Part shown: positions 7,780 to 14,947 of the stretch, one piece after another
How the letters are laid out: every line of letters starts with the position of its first letter
Numbering within the stretch: the first letter of the stretch is position 1
Source: DATGMS01 sp040905145
GTDB lineage: Bacteria > Bacteroidota > Bacteroidia > Cytophagales > Cyclobacteriaceae
NCBI GenBank assembly: GCA_040905145.1
Contig: JBBDSC010000221.1
Coordinates: forward strand, 1-16,024
Direction of reading: 5' to 3'
Length of the DNA stretch: 16,024 bases
The notes under the pieces: generated by a model
Seen by the model: only the letters and a program-made list of their open reading frames with translations
What the model was told of the DNA's origin: nothing
Database searches by the model: none
Position numbers and translations under genes: made by a program

Positions 7780-8028
7780 ACGGACATACTCCCTATCTCC
7801 TGCTGCATCAAAAAGGCTTGGACTGTTCTTTTGTCATTCTTCGTAGAAATAAAGAGGAAAACATCCTGATTTTAGTCCGGGAAGGAAAATCTATCTGAAT
7901 ATTGATGTGCAAATATATTTAAGCGGTATTTTTAAAAAGTACCCCATCTAAAGAGGTGTAATGGATTACCGTTGTTCACTATGTTAATTGTAAAAAAATA
8001 TTGACAGGCAAAGAATGATAAAAATCTA

Positions 8029-8068
8029 CCCCAACCCTACTTTATTTATATTTGATGTAGGATTGGGG
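8029..8068 (-). terminator. Rho-independent terminator of the outer-membrane protein gene
   Basis: Left arm CCCCAACCCTAC at 8029-8040 pairs with GTAGGATTGGGG at 8057-8068, twelve positions with a single mismatch (C-A or G-T depending on strand). On the - strand the stem is followed by TAGATTTTTATC, a T-rich tail. It begins a few bases after the stop of the - strand gene, so it most likely ends that transcript. Confidence 0.7.
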
Positions 8069-8073
8069 GGGTA

Positions 8074-8760
8074 TTATAACCCAATGCCTATATATATCTG
8101 ACCTACTCCGTTTTTGGAATTTTCTGTTAGACTGCCGGCAATCCCGCTGTTTCCTATTTCACGGAGGCCATGGTTGTATCGTGCCCCAATCGTCACGCCC
8201 TGAACATCAAAGCCGACACCAAACATCAACCCATAATCCATTCGGTTAAAGTCATCAGTATCTAAACCAACCACATCTGTGGAACTTAGTTCTGATGGTT
8301 CCAGGTCTTTGACGTTAGCTGAAAGCAGATAAGAAAAATAAGGTCCTGCATGAACGTTTAAAGGTCCTAGATTAACCGCCAGTCCGATAGGCACCTGCAC
8401 ATAGTTTAAATTGAACCGTACCTCTCCCGGTTCGATTCCCAAAAGATTTTCCAAACCGGAACCCCCATAGGTAATCTTGGAACCTACATTGGAATAAAGC
8501 ACTTCCGGCTGCACCGCAAGAAAACCGTTAATGGGTATTTTACCAAACACTCCCATATTGAACCCGACTTTCATGTTTTCATCTTCTGCATTAGGTTGTT
8601 CAACATAGAGCTGGGAAAGGTTTAGTCCTGCTTTTATCCCTAGTTTGGGTCCGGGATTATTATTTTGACCATTTACCTGGCCGGCACCAAATACCAACAG
8701 AATACTGCACCCTATTAGGGTTAATTTTTTTAAGGAGTAATTATACATGGCATTTGACAT
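8074..8760 (-). CDS. Outer-membrane beta-barrel protein (PorT-like)
   Basis: 228 residues from ATG 8760. An in-frame ATG at 8748 (MYNYSLKKL) gives an equally good signal peptide and may be the true start. The signal peptide runs LTLIGCSILLVFGAGQVNGQ with likely cleavage after the Gly-Gln region. The mature part is a run of short amphipathic strands and Gly-rich turns: KLGIKAGLNLSQLY, LAVQPEVLYSNVGSKI, FNLNYVQVPIGLAVNLG, DYGLMFGVGFDVQGVTIGA, and a final strand ending in a hydrophobic residue (IYIGIGL). This is the PorT/OMP_b-brl_2 type barrel of about eight strands, common in Bacteroidetes. No specific substrate can be inferred. It is monocistronic with its own terminator, and the upstream 8761-8900 is very AT-rich. 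Confidence 0.8.
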   Translation of the reverse strand: MSNAMYNYSLKKLTLIGCSILLVFGAGQVNGQNNNPGPKLGIKAGLNLSQLYVEQPNAEDENMKVGFNMGVFGKIPINGFLAVQPEVLYSNVGSKITYGGSGLENLLGIEPGEVRFNLNYVQVPIGLAVNLGPLNVHAGPYFSYLLSANVKDLEPSELSSTDVVGLDTDDFNRMDYGLMFGVGFDVQGVTIGARYNHGLREIGNSGIAGSLTENSKNGVGQIYIGIGL

Positions 8761-9272
8761 TGGTGTAACTGATAATTTTTATTTTTGTATGTTATATGAC
8801 ATAATACGTATTTTAAATAATAAAGTATATTAAATTACACATTATTTATTTTATTTAGTAAATAAAAAAATTGGATGTCAATATTAAATAAATTGACAGA
8901 GAAGGTCGGGAATAAATATTCTGCTTTAGGCAATGATGGAAAACGGGAGGAGTAGTAGCCCCTATCTGTTATTGCGATTGGGTTTAACTGACGGGAAAAT
9001 TGTTATGGATTAATGGTAGACAGGTGCCGGATAAAATTTCTAGGTATAATTTAACTTTGGCTGTTTACATAAATCGACGTGGGTGTCTGCCTTTCTGGAT
9101 TCCCTAAAAAGTTTACCTATTGGCGATATATTTCCCACTTCCAAAAAGCCTGAAATTAAAACACCTGTTAAGGACCAGGGGAGAGTCCCTTTTGGCCTAT
9201 TCATTGCTATAAACAATTTAACATCAGATATAACATTAGATATATCTATTTCTTCCATCAATTTCGAAAAAT
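8761..9272. other. Intergenic region between the barrel gene and the histidine kinase
   Basis: The first 140 bases are extremely AT-rich and must hold the - strand promoter of the barrel gene. TAACTTTG at 9052-9059 matches the Bacteroidetes -7 consensus TAnnTTTG on the + strand, 214 bases before the kinase start, but I do not see a TTG/TTTG box at the right distance. Open frames on both strands cover 9040-9290 (69 and 81 codons). They begin with GTG or end across the kinase start and match nothing I know, so I do not call them genes. Confidence 0.4.
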
Positions 9273-10376
9273 ATGCCCCACTCACAATTTAAGGACAAAC
9301 AACAAATTAAAAATCTGATAGAGCTTAATGATGAGCTGGAAAATTATTTCAAAAATACCATCATCCCCCAACTTTTTGTAGATTCAGATTTGATCCTTCG
9401 GAAGTTTACTCCTCCGGCCATGAAGCAGTTTAAATTTTCTCCGGAAGATCTTGGGAAGCCATTTGAGGATCTAACAGATAATATCCGCTATTCAACTATT
9501 ATCGATAATGTTAATGAAGTCATTGAATCGGGAGAGATATTGGAAAAGGAAATACAGACCACCGACTTTAGGTGGTTCCAGATGAACATTATCCCATATT
9601 TCGTTGAAAAAGAAAACAAGACCAATGGAGTCATCATAACTTTTGTAGACATTACTGACCGGATTAGGACGCTCAAAGAACTGGAAAAATTAAATGCCTC
9701 TCACGAAACTTTTATATATTCGGTATCCCATGACCTTAAAGCTCCGCTGTCAAATATTGAAGGTCTGGTAAAGTATCTGGTCGAATCTTCTGCCAGCCTT
9801 CTTGAAAAATTCGGTGCAGATAACGAAGAGCAGAAATCCATTGCCGCATTGTTGGAAAAATCGGTCCTTTTGATGAGGAATATTATCAATGAATTGACAG
9901 AAATTACAAAAATGGAAAACGATTTTAAAGAAAAGGGGGAGACGGTGAGTCTGGAAAACATTATCAACGAGGTAAAAATGACCCTAAACGATAAAATTAT
10001 GGACAGTAAAGCCAGAGTCCATGTGGAAATTAAAGAAGCCGAAATAGATTTTTCCAGAAAAAATCTCCGGAGCATTATTTATAATCTGTTAAGCAACGCC
10101 ATTAAATATAAATCCCCCGATAGAATCCCCGAGATCCACCTTAAAACTGAGAGAGTGGATGGGATTATCCAGATATCAGTGAAAGACAACGGTCTGGGGA
10201 TTGCTGAAGAAAAAAAAGACCTGCTCTTCACACCTTATTCCCGCTTTGAAAAAAAAGTCGAAGGTTCAGGTATCGGTCTTTACCTTGTGAAAAAAATCAT
10301 TGAAAATGAAGGCGGCAAGATCCGGGTCAACAGTGAATATGGAAAAGGGTCAGAGTTTATCGTATCCCTGATATGA
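9273..10376 (+). CDS. Soluble PAS-domain sensor histidine kinase
   Basis: 367 residues from ATG 9273. Residues about 28-130 are a PAS domain (LFVDSDLILRKFTPPAMKQF ... ITFVDITDR) closely resembling the PAS that follows CheR in CheB/CheR/PAS fusion proteins. Residues 131-145 form a linker helix. HisKA has SVSHDLKAPLSN with the phospho-accepting His153. HATPase_c has the N box NLLSNAIKYK (Asn275), G1 DNGLGI (305-310), the F box LLFTPYSRF, and G2 GSGIGLYLVK (331-340). All catalytic motifs are intact. No transmembrane segment or signal peptide is visible, so the kinase is cytosolic and senses an internal cue. No response regulator is adjacent, so the kinase is orphan. It may be a shortened relative of a chemotaxis-type fusion protein. 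Confidence 0.9.
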   Translation: MPHSQFKDKQQIKNLIELNDELENYFKNTIIPQLFVDSDLILRKFTPPAMKQFKFSPEDLGKPFEDLTDNIRYSTIIDNVNEVIESGEILEKEIQTTDFRWFQMNIIPYFVEKENKTNGVIITFVDITDRIRTLKELEKLNASHETFIYSVSHDLKAPLSNIEGLVKYLVESSASLLEKFGADNEEQKSIAALLEKSVLLMRNIINELTEITKMENDFKEKGETVSLENIINEVKMTLNDKIMDSKARVHVEIKEAEIDFSRKNLRSIIYNLLSNAIKYKSPDRIPEIHLKTERVDGIIQISVKDNGLGIAEEKKDLLFTPYSRFEKKVEGSGIGLYLVKKIIENEGGKIRVNSEYGKGSEFIVSLI

Positions 10377-10507
10377 TATCCAGAGATCAAGTTTACCATA
10401 CTGCTTAAAAATAATTCTGAATTAAAATAAATTTTGTCAGTCTGTTTTTATGCAGACCCATTACTGAATCGTACCCAAACTGCCATTTATAATAAAAAAT
10501 ATTATGA

Positions 10508-11011
10508 TTATCCGCAATCATGCCAGTATGGATAAATTGAAGCAATTATCAGTCGGTGAGTTTGAAACAAAACTCGTCAAGATAGTTTTGCATCAGCTTT
10601 TCACTAATCATATGGTATGTCTGCAGGTGTTTCTTTAAATTACTTATTGCTATGAACCCATTTGAGGTTGAAATGCCCCTTTTCGGTTCCAGAAATTTTT
10701 CTGACATGCACCTCTATACAGTCACTCAGTTCAGAGTGGTTGGTACTCTTATCTGTTTGAAGCACTGGGTTTCGATCAACATATTCTTTGATAATACTCT
10801 GTGCGGTCCTTGCCTCCAAGTTCTTTATCTTTTTCATTTTGAAGTACCTACAGCTCTTATCCACCTTACCTGAAGTAGGGTCTTCCAATATTGTTGATTC
10901 TGCCATTACTGCAACGGGAGCCTGTTTTTGGCTTCCCCTACCCCTTTTGAGGGTATTGCGGGTTTTGGAGTTAACGGCTTTTTCTACGAAAGCTTCATCA
11001 TATTCATCCAT
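10508..11011 (-). pseudogene. IS1595-family (ISXO2-like) transposase remnant
   Basis: The reverse strand reads MDEYDEAFVEKAVNSKTRNT, KRGRGSQKQAPVAVMAES, DKSCRYFKMKKI, ISGTEKGHFNLKWVH, then shifts frame (two bases lost near 10643) to AISNLKKHLQTYHMISEKLM and QNYLDEFCFKL. After another small deletion it ends RLIIASIYPYWHDCG with TAA 10508-10510. These match in order the ISXO2-like DDE transposase domain, from the first catalytic 'DE' region to the 'YLDEF.FKLNRR' helix and the C-terminus. The N-terminal zinc-ribbon/HTH part is missing, and two frame changes plus a deletion make it inactive. I could not identify terminal inverted repeats. Confidence 0.8.
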
Positions 11012-11190
11012 AGACGGGATTTTTTATTACCCTACATGAAATCAGTGTAAGATGAACATAAAAAAGCTATAGGTTGCTACTAAAAAATCAGGATAAATTT
11101 CATACTAAATGATAAGACACTTACCCACAGCACCCTTGAAGATGGTTATGATTATTACACCACTGATAAGTGGGGGATAAATTTCAATTT

Positions 11191-11331
11191 TAAACGACAC
11201 GTCCTTTAAAACGGAATTCGTCATAGATGGTAAAAGGATTACCATTGAACAATTTGGAAATGCTTCAAGTTGTTAAAGGATTTAATTTTGTATTTTCCAT
11301 ACACGATCCATCAGATGATCTACCGGAATAA
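11191..11331 (+). pseudogene. Broken gene end in duplicated block A
   Basis: The frame reads TEFVIDGKRITIEQF, then a two-base loss near 11256 relative to copy B shifts it; restoring it gives EMLQVVKGFNFVFSI and DPSDDLPE with TAA 11329-11331. Copy B retains the two bases but has a stop. The consensus looks like the C-terminal 40 residues of a real protein. The family is not recognised. It ends 20 bases before the 100-residue gene, so the two were probably one operon. Confidence 0.55.
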
Positions 11332-11351
11332 ACCTCTTACGACAAGATAAA

Positions 11352-11654
11352 ATGAAAAAAGAAGATTTGGATACAATCGAAATTACTCTGGAGGATATTG
11401 AGTTAATTATGGGAGACAGGTTTTCTTTTTTCCCTGAAATCCTGGACAGTTGTTTTTGTGTGAACTGTGAAAGCCACCAAACAAGCATCATCAATTACAA
11501 AGCCTACCTTAACAACCTTCAGGACATCATTTTAGAAGGTCAATGTGTAAAGTGCGGACGGCCTGTAGGGAGATATATGGAAACAGGAGAAAACAAAGAA
11601 AGCGTGGAGACAGCAAAACACATCCGTAATATTAAAAAAAGTAAATTCCGGTAG
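11352..11654 (+). CDS. Cys-rich (zinc-ribbon-like) small protein, copy A
   Basis: 100 residues from ATG 11352. Cysteines are at 34, 36, 39 and 65, 68 (SCFCVNCE ... CVKCGRPVG), giving two CxxC knuckles 25 residues apart and an extra Cys34, consistent with a zinc ribbon. The N-terminus is acidic (MKKEDLDTIEITLEDIELIM) and the C-terminus basic (IRNIKKSKFR). There is no signal peptide or membrane segment. The paralogue at 15258-15560 has 89 identical residues by my count, with all cysteines kept. I do not know the family; nucleic-acid or protein binding is possible. Confidence 0.65.
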   Translation: MKKEDLDTIEITLEDIELIMGDRFSFFPEILDSCFCVNCESHQTSIINYKAYLNNLQDIILEGQCVKCGRPVGRYMETGENKESVETAKHIRNIKKSKFR

Positions 11655-11799
11655 TTCCATTAAAACAAAACGGTCTGCAGGGCAAATAAGCTGCGGAAGA
11701 TTTACGACGAATTCCACTATTTAAATTAAGATTCCGGAAACTGCAGCCTGTCTCCCTTTAAATTTTGACTCAACCTTTTTTAAAGAATGGCATTGAAAA

Positions 11800-12339
11800 T
11801 TATATTTGGTGAAGAAAATACCTCCCTATTACTACCAGCAATGTCGGAGTAATAGTTATTAAAGCAGCTTTTCCATAGGACAGGCCGAAATCATGCCGGA
11901 CCAGCACCGCAAAAAACAGGTAAAAACCCAACCAGAAAATATAACTGACCTGCTCCATATCCCCCAGACTCAATCCAAGGAATGATCTGTGGTAAAGCAT
12001 TTCCTGCAGGGTCCCTCCTATTTTAATATCATAAAGGACAATCAGGTAAATCAGGCAGTTAAAGATAACTGGAATAAAAGACCAGGATACTATCCAGGCC
12101 ATTTTTTTGGAATCAAAATTTTCGTCCAGCAGGGTAAACATCAGGCCCGAGGTCAGCATGTAAAAAACAAATAGGACCAGCGGAACAAAAAAGGCAATCA
12201 GGTTGCTGATCCCCCGGAAAAACCTGAACAGCTCCAGGCTCTCCAGTTCACTGGCCTGAAGGGTATAGGACCGGCTGGATATCCAAAAGAACAGGATTGA
12301 GACAGTAATAAGAATGATGTATGGCAGGTACTTTTTCAT
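11800..12339 (-). CDS. Multi-pass inner-membrane protein (Yip1-like), copy A
   Basis: 179 residues with about five hydrophobic helices: 4-20, 48-70, 80-102, 130-146 and 157-174. The N-terminal helix is followed by a soluble loop (SRSYTLQASELESLELFRFF). The overall pattern, small with five helices next to a SpoIIM-like gene, resembles Yip1-domain membrane proteins, but I see no diagnostic motif. Its ATG overlaps the stop of the upstream SpoIIM-like gene by four bases (12336-12339), so the two were translated together. A second copy lies at the right edge of the window, with close similarity from the MAWIVSWSFIPV segment to the end. The function is unknown. Confidence 0.65.
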   Translation of the reverse strand: MKKYLPYIILITVSILFFWISSRSYTLQASELESLELFRFFRGISNLIAFFVPLVLFVFYMLTSGLMFTLLDENFDSKKMAWIVSWSFIPVIFNCLIYLIVLYDIKIGGTLQEMLYHRSFLGLSLGDMEQVSYIFWLGFYLFFAVLVRHDFGLSYGKAALITITPTLLVVIGRYFLHQI

Positions 12340-12644
12340 CCGGAAAAGCTGACATATACTTCCAGAACGGCGGCGACCAATAGGATAATCAGGGTGAGGG
12401 CTGAATGGAAAACAAACCTTCGGTATTCAAAGACTTGTTTCCTGCCAAGGATAAACGTTTTGAAAATGTATAATCCCAGGTAGAGCCCCAATGAACAGGA
12501 AAGGACAATGGCAGCAATTTCGATGGCATGGGGAAGCACATGTCTCAAAATTTCTACAATTGGAAAATTATCCCCTGCCACGGAAAAGGCGTAACCCAAC
12601 ACCGCCCCATTGTAAAAGGTATTCAACAGGGAAACAATCCCCAT
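12336..12644 (-). CDS. SpoIIM-like membrane protein, probably 5'-truncated
   Basis: 102 residues: SLLNTFYNGAVLGYAFSVAG, then LPHAIEIAAIVLSCSLGLYL, a short basic loop (GRKQVFEYRR) and a last hydrophobic helix. 'FYNG..LGY' and 'PH...EI.AI..S...GL.LG' are the hallmarks of the C-terminal half of the SpoIIM (DUF95) family of integral membrane proteins, which also occurs in non-sporulating bacteria beside Yip1-like or ABC genes. The N-terminal helices expected upstream are missing: directly before ATG 12644 the frame has a stop, then a perfect hairpin and the lipoprotein fragment. The gene is therefore probably cut at its 5' end, or a shortened form. It is coupled by a four-base overlap to the downstream membrane protein. 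Confidence 0.65.
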   Translation of the reverse strand: MGIVSLLNTFYNGAVLGYAFSVAGDNFPIVEILRHVLPHAIEIAAIVLSCSLGLYLGLYIFKTFILGRKQVFEYRRFVFHSALTLIILLVAAVLEVYVSFSG

Positions 12645-12661
12645 GAGGACTGAGCGTTAAG

Positions 12662-12682
12662 AATTGCTCCGGTGGAGCAATT
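12662..12682. repeat. Perfect 9-bp inverted repeat with 3-base loop
   Basis: AATTGCTCC (12662-12670), GGT, GGAGCAATT (12674-12682). It sits at the point where the SpoIIM-like gene loses its 5' end, 18 bases before its ATG on the - strand. There is no clear T-run on either side, so I do not call it a terminator. It could be a breakpoint hairpin, an end of a small mobile repeat, or a regulatory hairpin. Confidence 0.7.
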
Positions 12683-12774
12683 TAGCGAAGGGCCAGGCCG
12701 CAGGGGAGATAAGGGCCCTGCTGCAGGACCTGCCTGCAATAGACCAAAGCAACTCGGGTTTGGGTTGATCCACC

Positions 12775-13044
12775 GTGACCCAGGTAATAGATCCCGCCAA
12801 CACCTTCAACCTATCCACACCCCTGACATCTTCCCAACTGGTGGTGGAATCCGTAGAACCGGTCCATACTTTCGGGTTTATCTTTGATGCGGTCTATACC
12901 GGAGGAATTCCGGATGAGGATTTTCAGGGCTTAAGTGCCAACATCAGGATTTTTGGCACTAACGAAGAGGTGGAAATTATTCAATATATGGCGCAACCCT
13001 ATAGAGAGGCTTCGCAGCCGGTTAGTGGGACGGTGAGGTTTTAA
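12775..13044 (+). pseudogene. Third copy of the lipoprotein gene, 3' fragment
   Basis: Reading from 12778 gives TQVIDPANTFNLSTPLTSSQ, VEPVHTFGFIFDAVYTGGIP, DEDFQGLSA and a tail ending PVSGTVRF with TAA. It matches residues 75 to 163 of the full lipoprotein, including a stretch of about 50 identical bases (near 12890-12939). The only start is GTG 12775, just after an in-frame TGA; the signal peptide is missing, so the product could not be exported. The match begins abruptly at GACCCAGGTAATAGATCCC. It lies 9 kb from the parent, in the same orientation. Confidence 0.8.
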
Positions 13045-13130
13045 GGCTATAACCGTCAAAGTCTTTGAAAAACTGTAGCTGTGCTGTATCTTTCAGTACT
13101 TTTGTCTTGCAACTACAAAATATAAAAAAG

Positions 13131-13173
13131 AAAACCCCGGAAAAGGCCTTTATAGGACTATTTTCGGGGTTTT
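13131..13173 (-). terminator. Rho-independent terminator, probably bidirectional
   Basis: AAAACCCCGGAAAA (13131-13144) pairs with TTTTCGGGGTTTT (13161-13173) around a 16-base loop with one unpaired G. On the - strand it lies about 100 bases after the M56-TonB stop, and the stem ends in a T-run (CTTTTTTATA), so it ends the BlaI operon. The A/T flanks would also let it stop transcripts from the left. Confidence 0.75.
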
Positions 13174-13276
13174 AGTGTAAAATAATGGCTATATAACTAG
13201 CTGATAATCGGAAAATTTAATAATTCCAAGAGGCCCCAATTAATCGAACCCAGGTAGTAAAGTAGCCCTTATTGCG

Positions 13277-14494
13277 CTACTTTCCATGTCCGAATCTTAT
13301 GGGCAACCGCATTTTTACATTTACCTTTTGGCCCCCCTGGGTTCCTGGTACCCATTTCGGCGCGTTTTGTATGGTTTTAATGGCTTCCTCATCACAACCG
13401 GACCCAATACCCCTTAGGATTTCCACATACTGAATGGAACCTTCCGTATCTACAACAAATGAAAGATAGACAGTACCTGTGGTTCCATTTTCCTTAGCCT
13501 CTCTCGGGTAATCCAAATTATTGGCCAGGTATTGGTTCCAGCCTTCCATTCCTCCGGAAGGCACAGGCATGTTTTCCACGACATCAAAAACCTCCATTGG
13601 GGGGGGTGGGGGGGCGGGAACCGCTTCTTCCTGTTGTTCACAGGAAAACAGTACGATTAGCAATCCCATCAGTGGGAGCATTAGTAGGAATTTGAATTTT
13701 TCCTTCATTTCTGAGTTTTCTTTTGCCATCATCATGATTCTGTTTTTGATTTGAAATTGGTTAAAATTATTTACCAGCCTCCCTCCTCCGGTCCAGATAA
13801 GGTTAACCAGGAGATGGGAATAATCGGCTTTGGAATGGGATATTGTAATCTCTCGGTCCACCTGGTATTCGTGGACCTCATAAAGACTGTTTTCCACCAG
13901 TTTTATGATTGGGTGAAACCAAAAAATACACCTAAACAGCTGGAAAATTAAGCAGTCGATGGTGTGAAAAAATTTGGAATGGTTTTGTTCATGTGAAATA
14001 ATCAAAAGCTGGTCCTTGTTTCCAGGCAGATATTCAGGCAGAAAAATATACTGAAAAAAGGAAGAAGGTTTAAAATCAGGATTGATTAATAGGGTTTTTC
14101 CCTGGTGGACATGCATTTCAGAAGACCTTATTTGATTGATAATATGGCTTAAGCCGATAAATATACGCAGGAGACTTACCATCAGCCCGGTAAGGTAAAT
14201 CCAAAAAATAATTTGAAACAATATGGGAGCTGTGGTTAAAGGGCTTTCCGGGCTTGGATTGACTTCAAATTCAGGTAAAAAATACAGCAGGCTTCCTGCA
14301 ACTGGATTTCCTTCCGTGAAAGTATCAATCTGGAAGGTCATTATTGGGATAGTCAAAACGATTCCCAGGGAAAGCATTAAATAAGCACGGTTCCAGTCAA
14401 AGAAGGTGAGCTTGGCCAGAAATATGCGGTAAAATCCAAACAGCAGCAATAGACAAATGCTGCCTTCCCACAGATAATTCAAAATATAATTCAT
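13277..14494 (-). CDS. M56 (BlaR1/MecR1-type) metallopeptidase with C-terminal TonB domain
   Basis: 405 residues. Four membrane helices lie at about 12-26, 37-54, 92-112 and 267-284. Between helices three and four is the M56 peptidase domain with HEQNH (168-172) as the HExxH zinc motif and EVHEYQVDREI (206-216) supplying a further ligand. After the last helix a proline linker (APPPPPPMEV, 294-301) leads to a TonB C-terminal domain (about 315-402) with LDYPREAKENGTTGTVYLSF and PKWVPGTQGGQKVNV. In BlaR1/MecR1 the peptidase, triggered by a periplasmic sensor, destroys the repressor. Here the sensor is a TonB-like domain in place of the penicillin-binding one, as is common in Bacteroidetes. It overlaps blaI by four bases. 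The linker is coded by G8-T-G7 on the + strand, a possible slippage site. Confidence 0.9.
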   Translation of the reverse strand: MNYILNYLWEGSICLLLLFGFYRIFLAKLTFFDWNRAYLMLSLGIVLTIPIMTFQIDTFTEGNPVAGSLLYFLPEFEVNPSPESPLTTAPILFQIIFWIYLTGLMVSLLRIFIGLSHIINQIRSSEMHVHQGKTLLINPDFKPSSFFQYIFLPEYLPGNKDQLLIISHEQNHSKFFHTIDCLIFQLFRCIFWFHPIIKLVENSLYEVHEYQVDREITISHSKADYSHLLVNLIWTGGGRLVNNFNQFQIKNRIMMMAKENSEMKEKFKFLLMLPLMGLLIVLFSCEQQEEAVPAPPPPPMEVFDVVENMPVPSGGMEGWNQYLANNLDYPREAKENGTTGTVYLSFVVDTEGSIQYVEILRGIGSGCDEEAIKTIQNAPKWVPGTQGGQKVNVKMRLPIRFGHGK

Positions 14495-14865
14495 AATTCC
14501 CCGGTTTTATTAAATTTCTCCATTAATTTTTGAAGTTCCTGGATATCCTTTTCCGATAACTTCTTTTCTTTTACCATAAATGACAACATATTCTTGGCGG
14601 ATCCCTCAAAATAATTTTTGACCAAGCGGTCAAAACTCCTGTTCTGATAGTTATACCTGGAAATCACAGGATAATATTCGTGGGTATTGCCATAGGATCT
14701 GTGGTTCAGATATCCTTTGGTCTCCAACTGCCTGATATTGGATGCCAGGGTGGTATAAGGAGGCTTTGGAGCCGGCAAAAGATTTAAAACATCCCGGATC
14801 AGGGCTTTTTCCAGCTTCCAAAAAATACGCATGATCCGCTCTTCCTGAGGTGACAATTCTTCCAT
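14491..14865 (-). CDS. BlaI/MecI/CopY-family transcriptional repressor
   Basis: 124 residues: an N-terminal winged helix (SPQEERIMRIFWKLEKALIR ... PYTTLASNIRQLETKGYLNH) and a C-terminal dimerisation helix region rich in Lys and Glu (EKKLSEKDIQELQKLM). The arrangement 'E..IM...W', a recognition helix with 'TTLASNIRQLE.KGYL' and a following wing is that of BlaI/MecI. The protein binds as a dimer to dyad operators and is cleaved on signalling from the M56 partner, encoded next with a four-base overlap. Two operator-like dyads lie 34-67 bases upstream of its ATG (14899-14932), so autoregulation is likely. No beta-lactamase lies in the window, so the regulated genes are unknown. Confidence 0.9.
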   Translation of the reverse strand: MEELSPQEERIMRIFWKLEKALIRDVLNLLPAPKPPYTTLASNIRQLETKGYLNHRSYGNTHEYYPVISRYNYQNRSFDRLVKNYFEGSAKNMLSFMVKEKKLSEKDIQELQKLMEKFNKTGEL

Positions 14866-14898
14866 GTCCTAAATGTAAACTAAAAATTTAATAATTAC

Positions 14899-14932
14899 TA
14901 CGAATTTTTCATAAATCTACGAAATATTTGTA
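14899..14932. promoter_or_regulatory. Two tandem BlaI-like operator dyads
   Basis: TACGAATTTTTCATA (14899-14913) and TACGAAATATTTGTA (14918-14932) are each an imperfect dyad of two 6-base arms around three bases, and both begin TACGAA. Their starts are 19 bases apart, close to two helical turns. They resemble the TACA/TGTA dyads bound by BlaI/MecI. They lie directly upstream of the BlaI-like gene and probably cover its promoter. Confidence 0.5.
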
Positions 14933-14947
14933 AATACCTTTGGTTTT

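Larger units (their letters stand above)
11191..12121. repeat. Duplicated block, copy A (partner 15094-16024)
   Basis: Similarity with 15094-16024 starts at TAAACGACAC / TAAATGACAC and continues through to the right edge of the window. The offset is 3903-3906 bases, with only small indels. It covers a broken gene end, the 100-residue Cys-rich gene, an intergenic piece and most of the - strand membrane protein. In the 303-base small gene I counted 22 base differences (about 93% identity), so the duplication is old or the copies were acquired separately. Copy A probably extends right of 12121 by as much as copy B extends beyond the window. Confidence 0.9.

Noticed and set aside
9040..9292. Open frames on both strands before the histidine kinase
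   Set aside because: No recognisable motif, poor starts, and the + strand one overlaps the kinase start; probably noncoding or decayed.
10434..10456. GTCTG ... CAGAC hairpin after the histidine kinase
   Set aside because: Only five base pairs around a T-rich loop; too weak to call a terminator.
14935..14942. TACCTTTG as a + strand Bacteroidetes -7 promoter element
   Set aside because: It matches TAnnTTTG but has no -33 partner at the right distance and would serve only a broken gene end.
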